A stretch of DNA of 64,000 nucleotides from Limnohabitans sp. (GCA_030158125.1 JAOATL010000019.1:62001-126000); one strand, 5' to 3'. Shown: positions 43,247 to 52,040, counted from the stretch's first letter. Numbers and translations are program-made. The notes: generated by a model not told the origin, from the sequence alone.

Positions 43247-44821
43247 ATGAGCTTTTCCCTTCGCCCCTACCAAAGCGCTGCCATCCAAGGCATCTACAAC
43301 TATTTCCAAGATGAGAGCGGCAACCCGCTGGTGGTGATTCCTACCGCTGGTGGCAAGTCCCTTGTCATGGCCACCTTTGTTGAAGGCGTGCTCAAAGCCT
43401 TTCCAGATCAGCGCATCCTGATCGTGACTCATGTGCGTGAACTGATTGAACAGAACTTTGCCGAACTCAAAAAGCTTTGGCCGCAAGCCCCGGCAGGGAT
43501 TTATTCAGCAGGACTTAAGAAGCGTGAGATCCGTGCGCAGATTTTGTTTGCTGGCATCCAGTCCATTCACAAGCGTGTGTATGACGTTCAGCAGTGCGAT
43601 CTGGTGTTGATTGATGAAGCGCATTTGATCCCGCGCTCCTCAAACACGATGTACCGCAAGTTTCTTGATGGCTTGAAGCGCATTAACCCCATGCTCAAAG
43701 TGATTGGTCTGACAGCCACGCCATACCGCCTTGACTCTGGGTTGTTGCATGAAGGTAGTGAGGCCATCTTCACTGACATCGCCTACGAGGTTTCGGTGCG
43801 CGAGTTGATTGATGACCACTACCTCTCGCCACTGATCTCCAAACGCATGGCAACGCAAATTGACCTCACTGGTGTGGGCACACGCGGCGGCGAGTTCATC
43901 CCTAAGGACTTGGAGGCGGCCATTGACCAGGACGCCATCACGCAAAGCGCGGTCAATGAAATTTTTTCGTACTCAACTAACCGCAAAAGCTGGCTGATCT
44001 TTTGTGCTGGCGTGGACCACGCGTATCACGTGCGTGATGCGGTGCGCAGCAGAGGCGTGACCTGCGAGACGATTGTGGGCGATACGCCCAGCGCCCAGCG
44101 CGAAGCGATCATCAATGACTTCAAGGCCGGACGAATTCAGTGCCTGACCAATGCCAATGTCTTGACGACAGGCTTTAACGCTCCTGCGGTAGACCTGATT
44201 GCCATGCTGCGCCCGACCAAGTCGGCTGGCTTGTATGTGCAGATCGTTGGTCGTGGCTGCCGCCTTGCACCGGGCAAGACCGACTGCTTGGTGCTCGACT
44301 TTGCCGGGAACATTGCGCGCCACGGACCCATTGACGCCATCAAGCCCAAGACACCCAAAGCGGGTGAAGACGGCGATGCGCCCACCAAAGCCTGCCCTGA
44401 GTGCGACAGCATCGTGCACGCGGCGGTACGTCAGTGCCCCGACTGTGGCCACATGTTCCCGGAGCCGCAAATCAAGATTGACGCCAAAGCCAGCACTTTG
44501 GACATCCTGTCTGGTGGTCCACCCGAGTGGGTCCCGGTGACACGGGTCAGCTATGCCCGGCACGACAAGACTGGTAAGCCGCCGTCACTTCGAGTTGATT
44601 ACTGGAGTGGACTGAGTTCCCACAGTGAGTGGGTTTGCATTGAGCACCAGGGCTATGCGCGCCAGAAGGCAGCCAGTTGGTGGGCCAACCGTGCGCCGGG
44701 CCTGCCACTGCCCCGTGGTGTTGATGAAGCGCTCGCGGTGTCGCAGCGGCTCAAGTGCCCATCGCAGATCGCGGTGCGCCCCAGCGGGCGCTACACCGAA
44801 ATCGTTGGTGCGCGCTTTTGA
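43247..44821 (+). CDS. SF2 DEAH-type helicase
   Basis: A 524-residue helicase related to RecQ/UvsW/RadD-type enzymes. Motif I is PTAGGKSLVM (32-41), motif II DEAH (LVLIDEAHLIPRSS), motif III LTATPYRLDSG, motif VI QIVGRGCRLAPGK. A C-terminal zinc ribbon (CPECDS, then CPDCGHMF) is present. It follows the nuclease and likely unwinds DNA in phage replication or recombination. Start ATG at 43247 with AAAAAGGAG upstream. Confidence 0.92.
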   Translation: MSFSLRPYQSAAIQGIYNYFQDESGNPLVVIPTAGGKSLVMATFVEGVLKAFPDQRILIVTHVRELIEQNFAELKKLWPQAPAGIYSAGLKKREIRAQILFAGIQSIHKRVYDVQQCDLVLIDEAHLIPRSSNTMYRKFLDGLKRINPMLKVIGLTATPYRLDSGLLHEGSEAIFTDIAYEVSVRELIDDHYLSPLISKRMATQIDLTGVGTRGGEFIPKDLEAAIDQDAITQSAVNEIFSYSTNRKSWLIFCAGVDHAYHVRDAVRSRGVTCETIVGDTPSAQREAIINDFKAGRIQCLTNANVLTTGFNAPAVDLIAMLRPTKSAGLYVQIVGRGCRLAPGKTDCLVLDFAGNIARHGPIDAIKPKTPKAGEDGDAPTKACPECDSIVHAAVRQCPDCGHMFPEPQIKIDAKASTLDILSGGPPEWVPVTRVSYARHDKTGKPPSLRVDYWSGLSSHSEWVCIEHQGYARQKAASWWANRAPGLPLPRGVDEALAVSQRLKCPSQIAVRPSGRYTEIVGARF

Positions 44822-44835
44822 TGACGAGCGCATAA

Positions 44836-45159
44836 ATGTTGTGCGCTATTTGCAGGCGCGATGCCCGAGGGTATGGGTTCGCGCCTTGTTTGATCCGTAT
44901 TGATGCGCCGAGCGTGAAGTTGTGCTCCCGGCGCTGTCAAAACATTGCAGCAAGGCTAAAGGGAATGATTGATCCAAACCAACACGAAACCAACGCGCTG
45001 GCAGCGGCCTGCCAGACAGGGGGCGAGTACGTCGAGTCGCTCGAAAAAACAGATCTGGCCAGTTTCACAGCAGTGGAGTGGTCAACCTTGATTGATGTGG
45101 TCGTGACCGCCTTTCAAGACTCACTTCGCACTGCCTATGCAGACGATCCACCATTTTGA
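44836..45159 (+). CDS. Small cysteine-containing phage protein (DUF6511-like)
   Basis: A 107-residue protein that begins with a zinc-knuckle-like pattern (CAICRRDARGYGF, then LCSRRCQNIAARL) and continues in a helical domain. The opening resembles DUF6511 proteins, which are found at this place in related phages. The primase gene starts 8 bases after its stop. Function unknown. Confidence 0.7.
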   Translation: MLCAICRRDARGYGFAPCLIRIDAPSVKLCSRRCQNIAARLKGMIDPNQHETNALAAACQTGGEYVESLEKTDLASFTAVEWSTLIDVVVTAFQDSLRTAYADDPPF

Positions 45160-45167
45160 AGGAACGC

Positions 45168-47477
45168 ATGAATCCAAACAATTACATGGCCCAGCTGGGG
45201 GCCACACTCGTAGATCGCGGGTACGCCATTCTGCCGATCCAGCCCAGCACCAAAAAGCCAGGCATGTTTCGCCTGGGTGCCTGGCAGGACTACCCCAAGT
45301 GGAGCCGCCACTGTGAGCGCGACACGACAGAAAACGAAGTCGACATCTGGGGCGACTGGCCTGAGGCAGGCATTGGCATCGCCGCAGGCAAGGTGATCGG
45401 CATCGACATCGATGTGCTGCAGTCCAAGGACATCGCCGTTCAGATTGAGGGTCTGGCGAAACGGCTGCTGGGCGACACACCCGCAGTCCGTATTGGCAAC
45501 GCGCCCAAGCGCTTGCTGGTGTACCGCGCCGCCCAACCCTTCAGCGGTTTCAAGTACCCGCCAATCGAGGTGCTGGGCGTGGGGCAGCAGTTCATTGCGT
45601 ATGGCATTCACCCAGACACTGGCAGACCCTACGAGTGGCCGGTGCAAACCCTGGCCGATCTGAAAATTGAGGAACTGCCTGTTATCACCGAGGCGCAGGC
45701 ACGCGAGTTTGCGCGTCAGGCCTACGAGATGGTCCCCGAATCCATGCGCCCTAAAAGTCTGGGCGTGGGTTTGAAGTCCCCCGTGGCGTTTGCCAATCTG
45801 CCCGAGCAGCGCGGCACGTTTGAGGCAGTACAGGACGCGTTGCAGTACATCGCCAACCAGGATCTGGACTACGACAGTTGGGTACGCATTGGCATGGCCA
45901 TCAAAGGGGCACTCGCTGAGAAAGGTTGGCCACTCTTTGAGTCATGGTCTGCGGCGTCCACCAAAAACGATACCAAGACCACCGCCAAAAGCTGGGCCAG
46001 CTTTGCGCCCCAGCGCATTGGGGCAGGCACCATCTACAAACTGGCGCTGGACAACGGTTGGATTCCGGATGCTGACCTGCAACTCAATGGTGAAATTGTG
46101 ATGAACGGTCACCACCCGGCCAAGGAGATGTTGCAAACGCTGCAAACACAAAACCCGATCACGATTGATGGATCAGTAGTACCTCCGGTGTTGCCGCCGC
46201 CCAAACCACTGCCTACGGGCTGGGACCAAGTTGGCGGCGTGATTGCCGACATGATGGCGCTCATGGGAACGACGGCAAAGCGTCCACAGCCCGTGCTGGC
46301 GCTCGGAGCCAGCCTATGCGCCATCGGCGCGCTAATGGGGCGCAAGTACCGCACTGAGAGCAACACGCGCTCAAACCTGTATGTCGTAGGCATCGCTGAA
46401 AGCGGCGCAGGAAAAAACCACAGCCGCGTGGTGATCAATGAGTTGTTTCGCAAAGCCGGGCTGCTGCAATACCTGGGCGGCAATAAGATCGCATCAGGCT
46501 CGGGCCTCTTAACCGCCATCCAGCGTCAGCCCGCCATTCTGTTTCAGCTTGATGAGTTCGGCATGTTTTTGTCAGCTGCCGCTGACCGTAAACGCTCGCC
46601 GCGCTATATCTGTGAAATCCTGGACCTGATGACCGAGTTGTACACCACCTCGGGCACGACTTACTTTGGCATTGAGTACGCAAGCAACCAGCTCAACAAC
46701 GCGCACCGGGCAATTCACCAGCCCTGCGCCTGCATCTACGGCACCACCACGCCGATTCACTTTTGGCAGGCGCTCCAAGCTTCCAATGTGGCCGACGGCT
46801 CTCTGGCGCGCTTTCTGATTCTGGAGAGCGAGGACGATTTTCCCGACAGCAACGAACTCTTTGGCACGATCGATCCACCGCAAGACCTGATCGACCGGCT
46901 GCTCCTGATCCACCAGGGCGGTGGGCAGTTGAGTGGCAACCTCACGGATGTGGGTGCGATTGACGAGGTGCTTGTCGATCCGCGCGTAGTCCCCATGACC
47001 GCGCAGGCGCGTGACGCTTTTCGCGTGCTGGACCACGAGTTACTGGGGCGGCTTCGCTTGTCGCGAGGCACCGGTTTTTCATCGATCCTGGCGCGCATCG
47101 AGGAGAACGCCACCAAACTGGCGCTGATTCGTGCCGTGTCGCGGGACGCGTTGACGCCGCAGATCGAGGACCACGATGCGCATTGGGGGATTGCGCTCTC
47201 GCGCCACTGCGCCGAACTGACAATCCGAGAAGCCACGGCGCGCGTCTCAGAAAACCAGGTCGAGTCCAACCACAAACGCGCCCTGCAAATCCTGCGTGAT
47301 GGCGATGCCGCTGGAATGTCCAAGAGCGAGTTCACACGGCGTACCCAGTTCATGGACCACCGCCAGCGGGACGGCGTGCTGCGCACCTTGACGGACGCCC
47401 ACCTGGTTGAGATGTTCGCCAAGCCAACGGGCGGCAGGCCCAGCCAATGGGTCAAACTGGCTGACGCATATGAGTAG
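45168..47477 (+). CDS. Phage primase-polymerase fused to a DUF3987-like ATPase
   Basis: A 769-residue replication protein from the ATG at 45168 (AAGGA upstream). The N-terminal part is a bifunctional primase/polymerase domain with GIDIDV as catalytic acidic motif and RIGNAPKRLLVYRA; a PriCT-like linker follows (YDSWVRIGMAIKGAL). The C-terminal half has an ATPase motif I (GIAESGAGKNHSR) and ILFQLDEFGMFLS as motif II, as in DUF3987 helicases. It would lay primers and unwind at the phage origin. The origin-like repeat region lies directly downstream. Confidence 0.88.
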   Translation: MNPNNYMAQLGATLVDRGYAILPIQPSTKKPGMFRLGAWQDYPKWSRHCERDTTENEVDIWGDWPEAGIGIAAGKVIGIDIDVLQSKDIAVQIEGLAKRLLGDTPAVRIGNAPKRLLVYRAAQPFSGFKYPPIEVLGVGQQFIAYGIHPDTGRPYEWPVQTLADLKIEELPVITEAQAREFARQAYEMVPESMRPKSLGVGLKSPVAFANLPEQRGTFEAVQDALQYIANQDLDYDSWVRIGMAIKGALAEKGWPLFESWSAASTKNDTKTTAKSWASFAPQRIGAGTIYKLALDNGWIPDADLQLNGEIVMNGHHPAKEMLQTLQTQNPITIDGSVVPPVLPPPKPLPTGWDQVGGVIADMMALMGTTAKRPQPVLALGASLCAIGALMGRKYRTESNTRSNLYVVGIAESGAGKNHSRVVINELFRKAGLLQYLGGNKIASGSGLLTAIQRQPAILFQLDEFGMFLSAAADRKRSPRYICEILDLMTELYTTSGTTYFGIEYASNQLNNAHRAIHQPCACIYGTTTPIHFWQALQASNVADGSLARFLILESEDDFPDSNELFGTIDPPQDLIDRLLLIHQGGGQLSGNLTDVGAIDEVLVDPRVVPMTAQARDAFRVLDHELLGRLRLSRGTGFSSILARIEENATKLALIRAVSRDALTPQIEDHDAHWGIALSRHCAELTIREATARVSENQVESNHKRALQILRDGDAAGMSKSEFTRRTQFMDHRQRDGVLRTLTDAHLVEMFAKPTGGRPSQWVKLADAYE

Positions 47478-47489
47478 ACGGTCCAAACA

Positions 47490-47765
47490 GACTCCACGTT
47501 TGAAAGATGAAGTATTGAAAGAAGCCCGCCCGGTGACTTCTTTCAATTACGACCTTCTTTCAATGGGGGTGCCTCTATATACAAATAAATATTCGGGGGC
47601 CCTATACACACAAAAAATCCCTCGCGCGCGCGAAAACGTGCGCTCTGGAGGGGTCAGAGAGGGTAGACAGAGAAATATGTATATATATTGAAAGAAGAAG
47701 TATTGAAATAAGTACCTCCCAGACCCGGACTCCACCTTTGAAAGATGAAGTATTGAAGAAAGTCC
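47490..47765. other. Iteron-rich AT tract, candidate phage replication origin
   Basis: The 454-base gap after the primase gene carries eight copies of a motif close to TTGAAAGAWGAAG: direct at 47499, 47513, 47686, 47701, 47737 and 47751, inverted at 47537 and 47554. A 30-base block (47490-47519) recurs at 47728-47757 with one mismatch. Between the two clusters lie AT-rich tracts (TCTATATACAAATAAATATT, TATGTATATATATTG) suited to melting. Iterons beside a primase/helicase gene are typical of replication origins. No ORF here is convincing; 47766-47931 holds nothing else I can name. Confidence 0.65.
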
Positions 47766-47931
47766 CCGTCACCTGATGATGACTTTTTGCCAGCCCTGAT
47801 AACCGCATCCGATTGAACAAATCGGCAATGACAGACATGAGGGAGCCGCACCCGCCCTGACACGGCCTTGGTGCCAGCGCTCCTCCAGGTCGCACAAGAA
47901 CCCTTGTACGAACCCTTGGAGGACATCCCTG

Positions 47932-48474
47932 ATGAATAACGAATCCACCCCGCGCCTTGTGATCCTCGCCCTGGACCTGGGCACCACCACCGGCTGGGCG
48001 CTGCGCTCGGCCAACGGCCCGGTGGCGCATGGCTTTGTGAGCTTCAAGTCCCAGCGCTTTGAGGGAGGCGGCATGCGATACCTGCGCTTTGGCCGGTGGC
48101 TCGCTGACATGCTGACCTTGAACGCGCCAAAGACTGGCGCACAGGCCAATTTAACGGGCATTGGAGCCGTTTACTTTGAAGAGGTGCGCCGTCACCTCGG
48201 CGTGGACGCCGCGCACGTCTACGGCGGCTTGCTGGCCACGCTGACCGCCTGGTGTGAGCACCACCAGATCCCGTACCAGGGCGTTCCTGTGGGCACCATC
48301 AAACGCCATGCCACCGGCAAGGGCAACGCGGGCAAGGCAGAGGTGATTGCTGCCATGAAGGCGTTGGGCCACCCGGTCACCGACGACAACGAAGCGGATG
48401 CTCTTGCGCTCTTGCACTGGGCACTGGCACAGGGTTCAGATCCCGCCTTGGGCAAGGAGGTGCGCCATGGCTAA
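47932..48474 (+). CDS. RuvC-like Holliday junction resolvase (phage)
   Basis: A 180-residue RNase H-fold nuclease. Catalytic acids are visible in LALDLGTTTGWAL, YFEEVRRHLG and the final DDNEADALALLHWA. Enzymes of this kind resolve branched DNA during phage recombination and packaging. The start follows GGAGGACATCCCTG. The next gene overlaps its end by 8 bases. Confidence 0.85.
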   Translation: MNNESTPRLVILALDLGTTTGWALRSANGPVAHGFVSFKSQRFEGGGMRYLRFGRWLADMLTLNAPKTGAQANLTGIGAVYFEEVRRHLGVDAAHVYGGLLATLTAWCEHHQIPYQGVPVGTIKRHATGKGNAGKAEVIAAMKALGHPVTDDNEADALALLHWALAQGSDPALGKEVRHG

Positions 48475-48988
48475 AAAGCAAGTTGCACAGCCACTGACCC
48501 ATGGCGCTCTGGTGAGCCTGCCCGGCGGTCGGGTTGGTGAGTGGGTCAGCGAAGCAGAGGAAGGCACCAGCTACCGCACCGAGCATTTCCGGACTGTGGA
48601 CTCGCTCGGGCTTTTGATGCGCAACGGCGCAATCACGGCGCAGATGCACGACGCGGGTCAGGACTTCTCTCGTACCTTTGTCTTTGCGCAGCTAAGTCCT
48701 GCGGGCTCACCGCCGCTTGATCGCATCCCCGGGGGTCATTGGCAGGACACGATGACTGAGCGCTGTGCCTGGGCCAGAAAGCGCCTGGGCGAGGCGCTTG
48801 ATGCGGTGGGCGGCATCGGCAGCCCCGGCGGCTGTGCAGTCTGGCACGTGGCAGGTTTGGGTCAGAGCGTGAGGGAGTGGTCTGCCCAAGAGGGGTGGAA
48901 CGGACGCACGCTCAATCAGTACGAGGCCAAGGGCATTTTGGTTGGCGCTTTGGGGGTGCTGGCTGTTCACTACGGGTACAGTAGGTGA
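48467..48988 (+). CDS. Phage protein, DUF6456-like
   Basis: A 173-residue protein from the ATG at 48467 (the track start lies in the resolvase). The C-terminal part (MTERCAWARKRLGEALDAVGG, then SAQEGWNGRTLNQYEAKG and LAVHYG) resembles DUF6456, a domain of phage and GTA-associated regulators. The family call is tentative. Its stop lies within the promoter of the toxin-antitoxin pair. Confidence 0.65.
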   Translation: MAKKQVAQPLTHGALVSLPGGRVGEWVSEAEEGTSYRTEHFRTVDSLGLLMRNGAITAQMHDAGQDFSRTFVFAQLSPAGSPPLDRIPGGHWQDTMTERCAWARKRLGEALDAVGGIGSPGGCAVWHVAGLGQSVREWSAQEGWNGRTLNQYEAKGILVGALGVLAVHYGYSR

Positions 48989-49013
48989 CACAAATATCAT
49001 CTGGTGATATACT
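48985..49013 (+). promoter_or_regulatory. Promoter and palindromic operator of the toxin-antitoxin pair
   Basis: GTGACA (48985) and TATACT (49008) are 17 bases apart. The inverted repeat ATATCA-5 bases-TGATAT (48994-49010) fills the spacer and touches the -10 box. An HTH antitoxin bound here would repress its own operon. Confidence 0.7.
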
Positions 49014-49019
49014 GAGACC

Positions 49020-49379
49020 ATGGAAGAACACCAAATCCGTACGCTCCTTGACCTCCATGACCAGATCATCGATCAGGAGGACGGCTATTGGCTCAAGATC
49101 GAGGCTTGGGAAGTTGCGCCCAGCAAGGATATTCCTCACGGAATCAGGTACACGCTTACCCTGCACGCGCCCAGTGGCAAAAGGATATTGGGGTATGACA
49201 ACGCGCACGCCGTCAAAGTGAAGGGGAAGAAGTACTCTGGTCAGCGACTCCCGTTTGACCACAAGCACCGGCATGTAGCCGATAAGGGCGTGCCTTATGA
49301 ATTCAAGGATGCGAATCAGTTGTTGTCAGATTTTTTTACCGAAGTCGATTCGGTTTTGAAAGAGGTGAGGTCAAAATGA
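49020..49379 (+). CDS. Toxin of a TumE-type pair (DUF6516)
   Basis: A 119-residue protein with the DUF6516 pattern: a first strand region (GYWLKIEAWEVAPS), a central LGYDNAHAVK, then FDHKHRHVADKGVPYEFKDA and a C-terminal helix (LLSDFFTEVDSVL). DUF6516 proteins are the TumE toxins of TumE/TumA modules. The gene precedes its antitoxin and overlaps it by 4 bases. The molecular target is not known from the sequence. Confidence 0.82.
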   Translation: MEEHQIRTLLDLHDQIIDQEDGYWLKIEAWEVAPSKDIPHGIRYTLTLHAPSGKRILGYDNAHAVKVKGKKYSGQRLPFDHKHRHVADKGVPYEFKDANQLLSDFFTEVDSVLKEVRSK

Positions 49380-49723
49380 AAGTCATAAAAATTGGTATAG
49401 CCCCGCAGGAGAAGATCCGCGAGAGGGTTTTGGCTATCGCCAAAGGTGAGATCAAGCCTAAGGCATCAGACCCCAAAATCTGGTTCACCTCAATGCGATC
49501 TTTATCCCAAGTCTTAAGCGATGAGAATCGCGCGCTCCTGGACGTTATTCGCACCGCTCGACCGGCATCAATCAGTGAACTGGCGGACATAACCGGGCGT
49601 AAGCAGGGTAATTTGTCTCGCACCCTGAAAACTATGTCCCGGTATGGGCTGGTGAAGATGGAAAAGAACGAACGCTCGGTGCGTCCGATCGCTCATGCCG
49701 AGAGCTATCAAATCATGGCGTGA
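49376..49723 (+). CDS. HTH antitoxin of the TumE/TumA-type pair
   Basis: A 115-residue protein with a winged HTH of MarR/HTH_20 type (SISELADITGRKQGNLSRTLKTMSRYGLVKM). The N-terminus (KIGIAPQEKIRERVLAIAKGE) is typical of partners of DUF6516 toxins. It should neutralise the toxin and repress the operon at the palindrome upstream. Order toxin-antitoxin with a 4-base overlap is as usual for this family. Confidence 0.85.
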   Translation: MKVIKIGIAPQEKIRERVLAIAKGEIKPKASDPKIWFTSMRSLSQVLSDENRALLDVIRTARPASISELADITGRKQGNLSRTLKTMSRYGLVKMEKNERSVRPIAHAESYQIMA

Positions 49724-49801
49724 ATCTGATTTAAAAATCGTACGAAAACCCCTTGACGGGGTATATATCGAAGCGGTAGCATTCTGCTAATCACTCAAAT
49801 T

Positions 49802-49834
49802 ACGCCCACACGGTTCGCGCCTTGTGGGCGTTTT
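49802..49834 (+). terminator. Intrinsic terminator after the toxin-antitoxin operon
   Basis: A 9-bp stem ACGCCCACA/TGTGGGCGT with a 12-base loop followed by TTTTG. It ends the toxin-antitoxin transcript. Just upstream a TTGACG at 49753 may be a -35 box for the next gene; the corresponding -10 is weak. Confidence 0.8.
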
Positions 49835-49925
49835 GTTTGGGTCTTCACTTCCCCGCATCTATCGCGCTTGCAAGCAACCCTCGCTGGTTGACCTGCACGC
49901 CGCACCCCAACCCGAAAGCTTCCCT

Positions 49926-51209
49926 ATGACACCCGAGATCCGAATGGTCGCGGTGGATTCGCTCATCCCGTATGCGCGAAACGCCCGCACCCACAGCGAA
50001 GACCAGGTGGCACAGATTGCCGCCTCGATCGCTGAGTTTGGCTTTACCAATCCGATCCTGACCGACGGGGACAAAGGCGTGATCGCAGGGCATGGCCGCT
50101 TGGCTGCTGCGCGCAAACTCTCACTGACACAAGTGCCCGTGATTGAGCTGGGCCACCTCACCGCAATTCAAAAGAAAGCCTACATACTGGCCGACAACCG
50201 CATTGCTGCAAACGCTGGCTGGGACGAAGAGTTGCTCAAGCTTGAGATTGCCGAACTCGATGAGGCTGACTTCAATCTGGAGTTGATGGGCTTTGGTGAC
50301 GAAGAACTCGAGCGTTTGCTCAATGGCGACGGCGACACCACGGGCCTGACCGAAGACGATGCAGTACCCGAATTGCCAGCCGAACCTGTTTCCAAAACAG
50401 GTGATGTGTGGGTCTTGGGTCAGCACCGTTTGCTGTGCGGTGACTCCACAGTTCTATCCGATGTGGAGCGCCTTATGAACGGTCAACTCGCCGACATGGC
50501 GTTCACTGATCCACCCTACAACGTGGACTACGGCAACAACGCTAAAGACAAGATGCGCGGCAAGGACCGCCGCATCATGAACGATGCGCTCGGTGACGGG
50601 TTCTACAAGTTCCTTTATGACGCCTGTGTCAACTTGTTGGTGGTCACCAAAGGTGCCTGCTACGTGTGCATGAGCTCATCCGAGTTGCACACACTGCAAA
50701 AGGCCTGGCTTGATGCGGGTGGCAAGTGGTCGACATTTGTGATCTGGGCTAAGAACACTTTTACGCTTGGACGCGCCGACTACCAGCGCCAGTACGAGCC
50801 CATCCTCTACGGATGGAAGGACGGCGCTAAACACTTCTGGTGCGGCGACCGCGACCAGTCAGACATTTGGAATTACAACAAGCCTCGCGTGAACGACCTG
50901 CACCCGACGATGAAACCGGTGGAGTTAGTAGAGCGTGCCATTAAGAACTCATCGAAGACGCATGACATCGTGATCGACTTGTTTGGCGGCTCTGGCACCA
51001 CGCTCATTGCCTGCGAAAAAACCAATCGACAGGCACGACTCATGGAGATGGATCCCAAGTATGTGGACGTGATCGTCAAGCGCTGGGAGGACTTCACAGG
51101 ACAGAAAGCCACCCGTGAATCGGATGGCTCTGCATTTGCAGATCTATCGCCGCAAGGTCAGTCTGATTTGGATGCTGTGGGGAGCGCGCTGGAGGGTGAG
51201 ACCCTGTAG
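49926..51209 (+). CDS. ParB-domain/DNA methyltransferase fusion
   Basis: A 427-residue protein from the ATG at 49926. The N-terminus is a ParB/Srx nuclease-like domain (IPYARNARTHSEDQVAQIAASI, then GHGRLAAARKL); the rest is a beta-class DNA methyltransferase with motif IV DPPYNVDYG near residue 195 and the SAM motif FGGSGTT near 353. It probably methylates adenine or cytosine amino groups and may shield phage DNA from host restriction. Such fusions occur in many temperate phages. Its end overlaps the DUF3489 gene on the other strand by 52 bases. Confidence 0.88.
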   Translation: MTPEIRMVAVDSLIPYARNARTHSEDQVAQIAASIAEFGFTNPILTDGDKGVIAGHGRLAAARKLSLTQVPVIELGHLTAIQKKAYILADNRIAANAGWDEELLKLEIAELDEADFNLELMGFGDEELERLLNGDGDTTGLTEDDAVPELPAEPVSKTGDVWVLGQHRLLCGDSTVLSDVERLMNGQLADMAFTDPPYNVDYGNNAKDKMRGKDRRIMNDALGDGFYKFLYDACVNLLVVTKGACYVCMSSSELHTLQKAWLDAGGKWSTFVIWAKNTFTLGRADYQRQYEPILYGWKDGAKHFWCGDRDQSDIWNYNKPRVNDLHPTMKPVELVERAIKNSSKTHDIVIDLFGGSGTTLIACEKTNRQARLMEMDPKYVDVIVKRWEDFTGQKATRESDGSAFADLSPQGQSDLDAVGSALEGETL

Positions 51210-51631
51210 ACCCGCTCACCACCGCTTTCCTTGACGGAGTCGATCGTCAGGCCCAGTTTCTTTTTCAAAGTCCCGGCCATGCATCCACGCACCGTGTGCG
51301 CTTGCCATCCTGTGGCCACCACCATTTGAGGGAGGGTTGCACCTTCGGGGCGTTTCATCAGATCGATGAGTACCGACTGTTTGCTGCCTTCGCGTTTGGG
51401 TCTGGCCGGTGGCTCAATACCAATGGCCTTCAAGCCTGCAACGGTGATGGCAAAACGGGTAGAGCCCTCTGGTCCTTTGCTGTGGGGGCTGATCAGGCCT
51501 TCATTGCCAAGGCTAGTTAGTACCTTGATCAATGCACCACCTTTGAGGTTGGACGGGAAGTCGGTCAGCACATGCTGAGGATGACTGGCTGCAGCGTTGA
51601 GAAGCAAGGTTTGGCTGGGTGTGAGTTTCAT
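51158..51631 (-). CDS. DUF3489 protein
   Basis: A 157-residue protein with an N-terminal winged-helix part (SQTLLLNAAASHP, ALIKVLTSLGNEGLISP) and the C-terminal DUF3489 segment (KQSVLIDLMKRPEGATLPQMV, then TGWQAHTVRGCMAGTLKKKLGL). DUF3489 is a small HTH-like domain common in prophages; its role is unknown, a DNA-binding function is likely. It is the last of three minus-strand genes facing the methyltransferase. Confidence 0.85.
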   Translation of the reverse strand: MKLTPSQTLLLNAAASHPQHVLTDFPSNLKGGALIKVLTSLGNEGLISPHSKGPEGSTRFAITVAGLKAIGIEPPARPKREGSKQSVLIDLMKRPEGATLPQMVVATGWQAHTVRGCMAGTLKKKLGLTIDSVKESGGERVYRVSPSSALPTASKSD

Positions 51632-51645
51632 GTTGACCTCCGGTA

Positions 51646-51837
51646 TCAGTTTGGTTGGGTTGTTTGTTTGGATTGCTGGCCAGCCGTGAATGCGGCTTGC
51701 AGGGCTTCTTTGAGGCCCCAGACGCTGACTTCATGAAAGTCCAGGCGGTCGCTGTTGCGTGTTGCCAGCGTGTCGATGTACAGATGCTCTGCGGCGATTT
51801 GGTTGAGCAGACGCTCCAGTTGTTTAGCGTCCATCAC
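51646..51837 (-). CDS. Small phage protein (DUF6900-like)
   Basis: A 63-residue protein whose core, TLATRNSDRLDFHEVSVWGLKEALQAAF, fits the DUF6900 family that accompanies DUF3489 in prophages. It overlaps the gene upstream by 4 bases and lies 14 bases before DUF3489. Function unknown. Confidence 0.75.
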   Translation of the reverse strand: MMDAKQLERLLNQIAAEHLYIDTLATRNSDRLDFHEVSVWGLKEALQAAFTAGQQSKQTTQPN

Positions 51838-52040
51838 TTGGATCCCTTCACCTTGTGGATCTGGCGGGCGCGGTCAAAGCCGACCCAATCGCCTTGGGTA
51901 TCAAGGCCGCGTGAGGCCAACTCCTCGCGGGCCAGCAGGTTTAGGTCAAGTTCCCCACGTGCGGCGGCTGCCAGTACCTTGGTGAGCGCGATCTGGATGA
52001 ACCCGACCTCGTCGACGGTGAACTGTGTGGTGTAGGTCAT
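51834..52040 (-). CDS. Small phage protein, unknown function
   Basis: A 68-residue protein from the ATG at 52040 (MTYTTQFTVDEVGF, behind AAGGAGC). It has a helical middle (VLAAAARGELDLNLLAREELASRG) and a basic end. It is first in the minus-strand trio with the DUF6900-like and DUF3489 genes. No family known to me. Confidence 0.65.
   Translation of the reverse strand: MTYTTQFTVDEVGFIQIALTKVLAAAARGELDLNLLAREELASRGLDTQGDWVGFDRARQIHKVKGSK

Noticed and set aside
47407-47691. 94-residue ORF crossing the end of the primase gene
   Set aside because: It runs through the iteron region, starts inside the primase frame and has no protein-like pattern.
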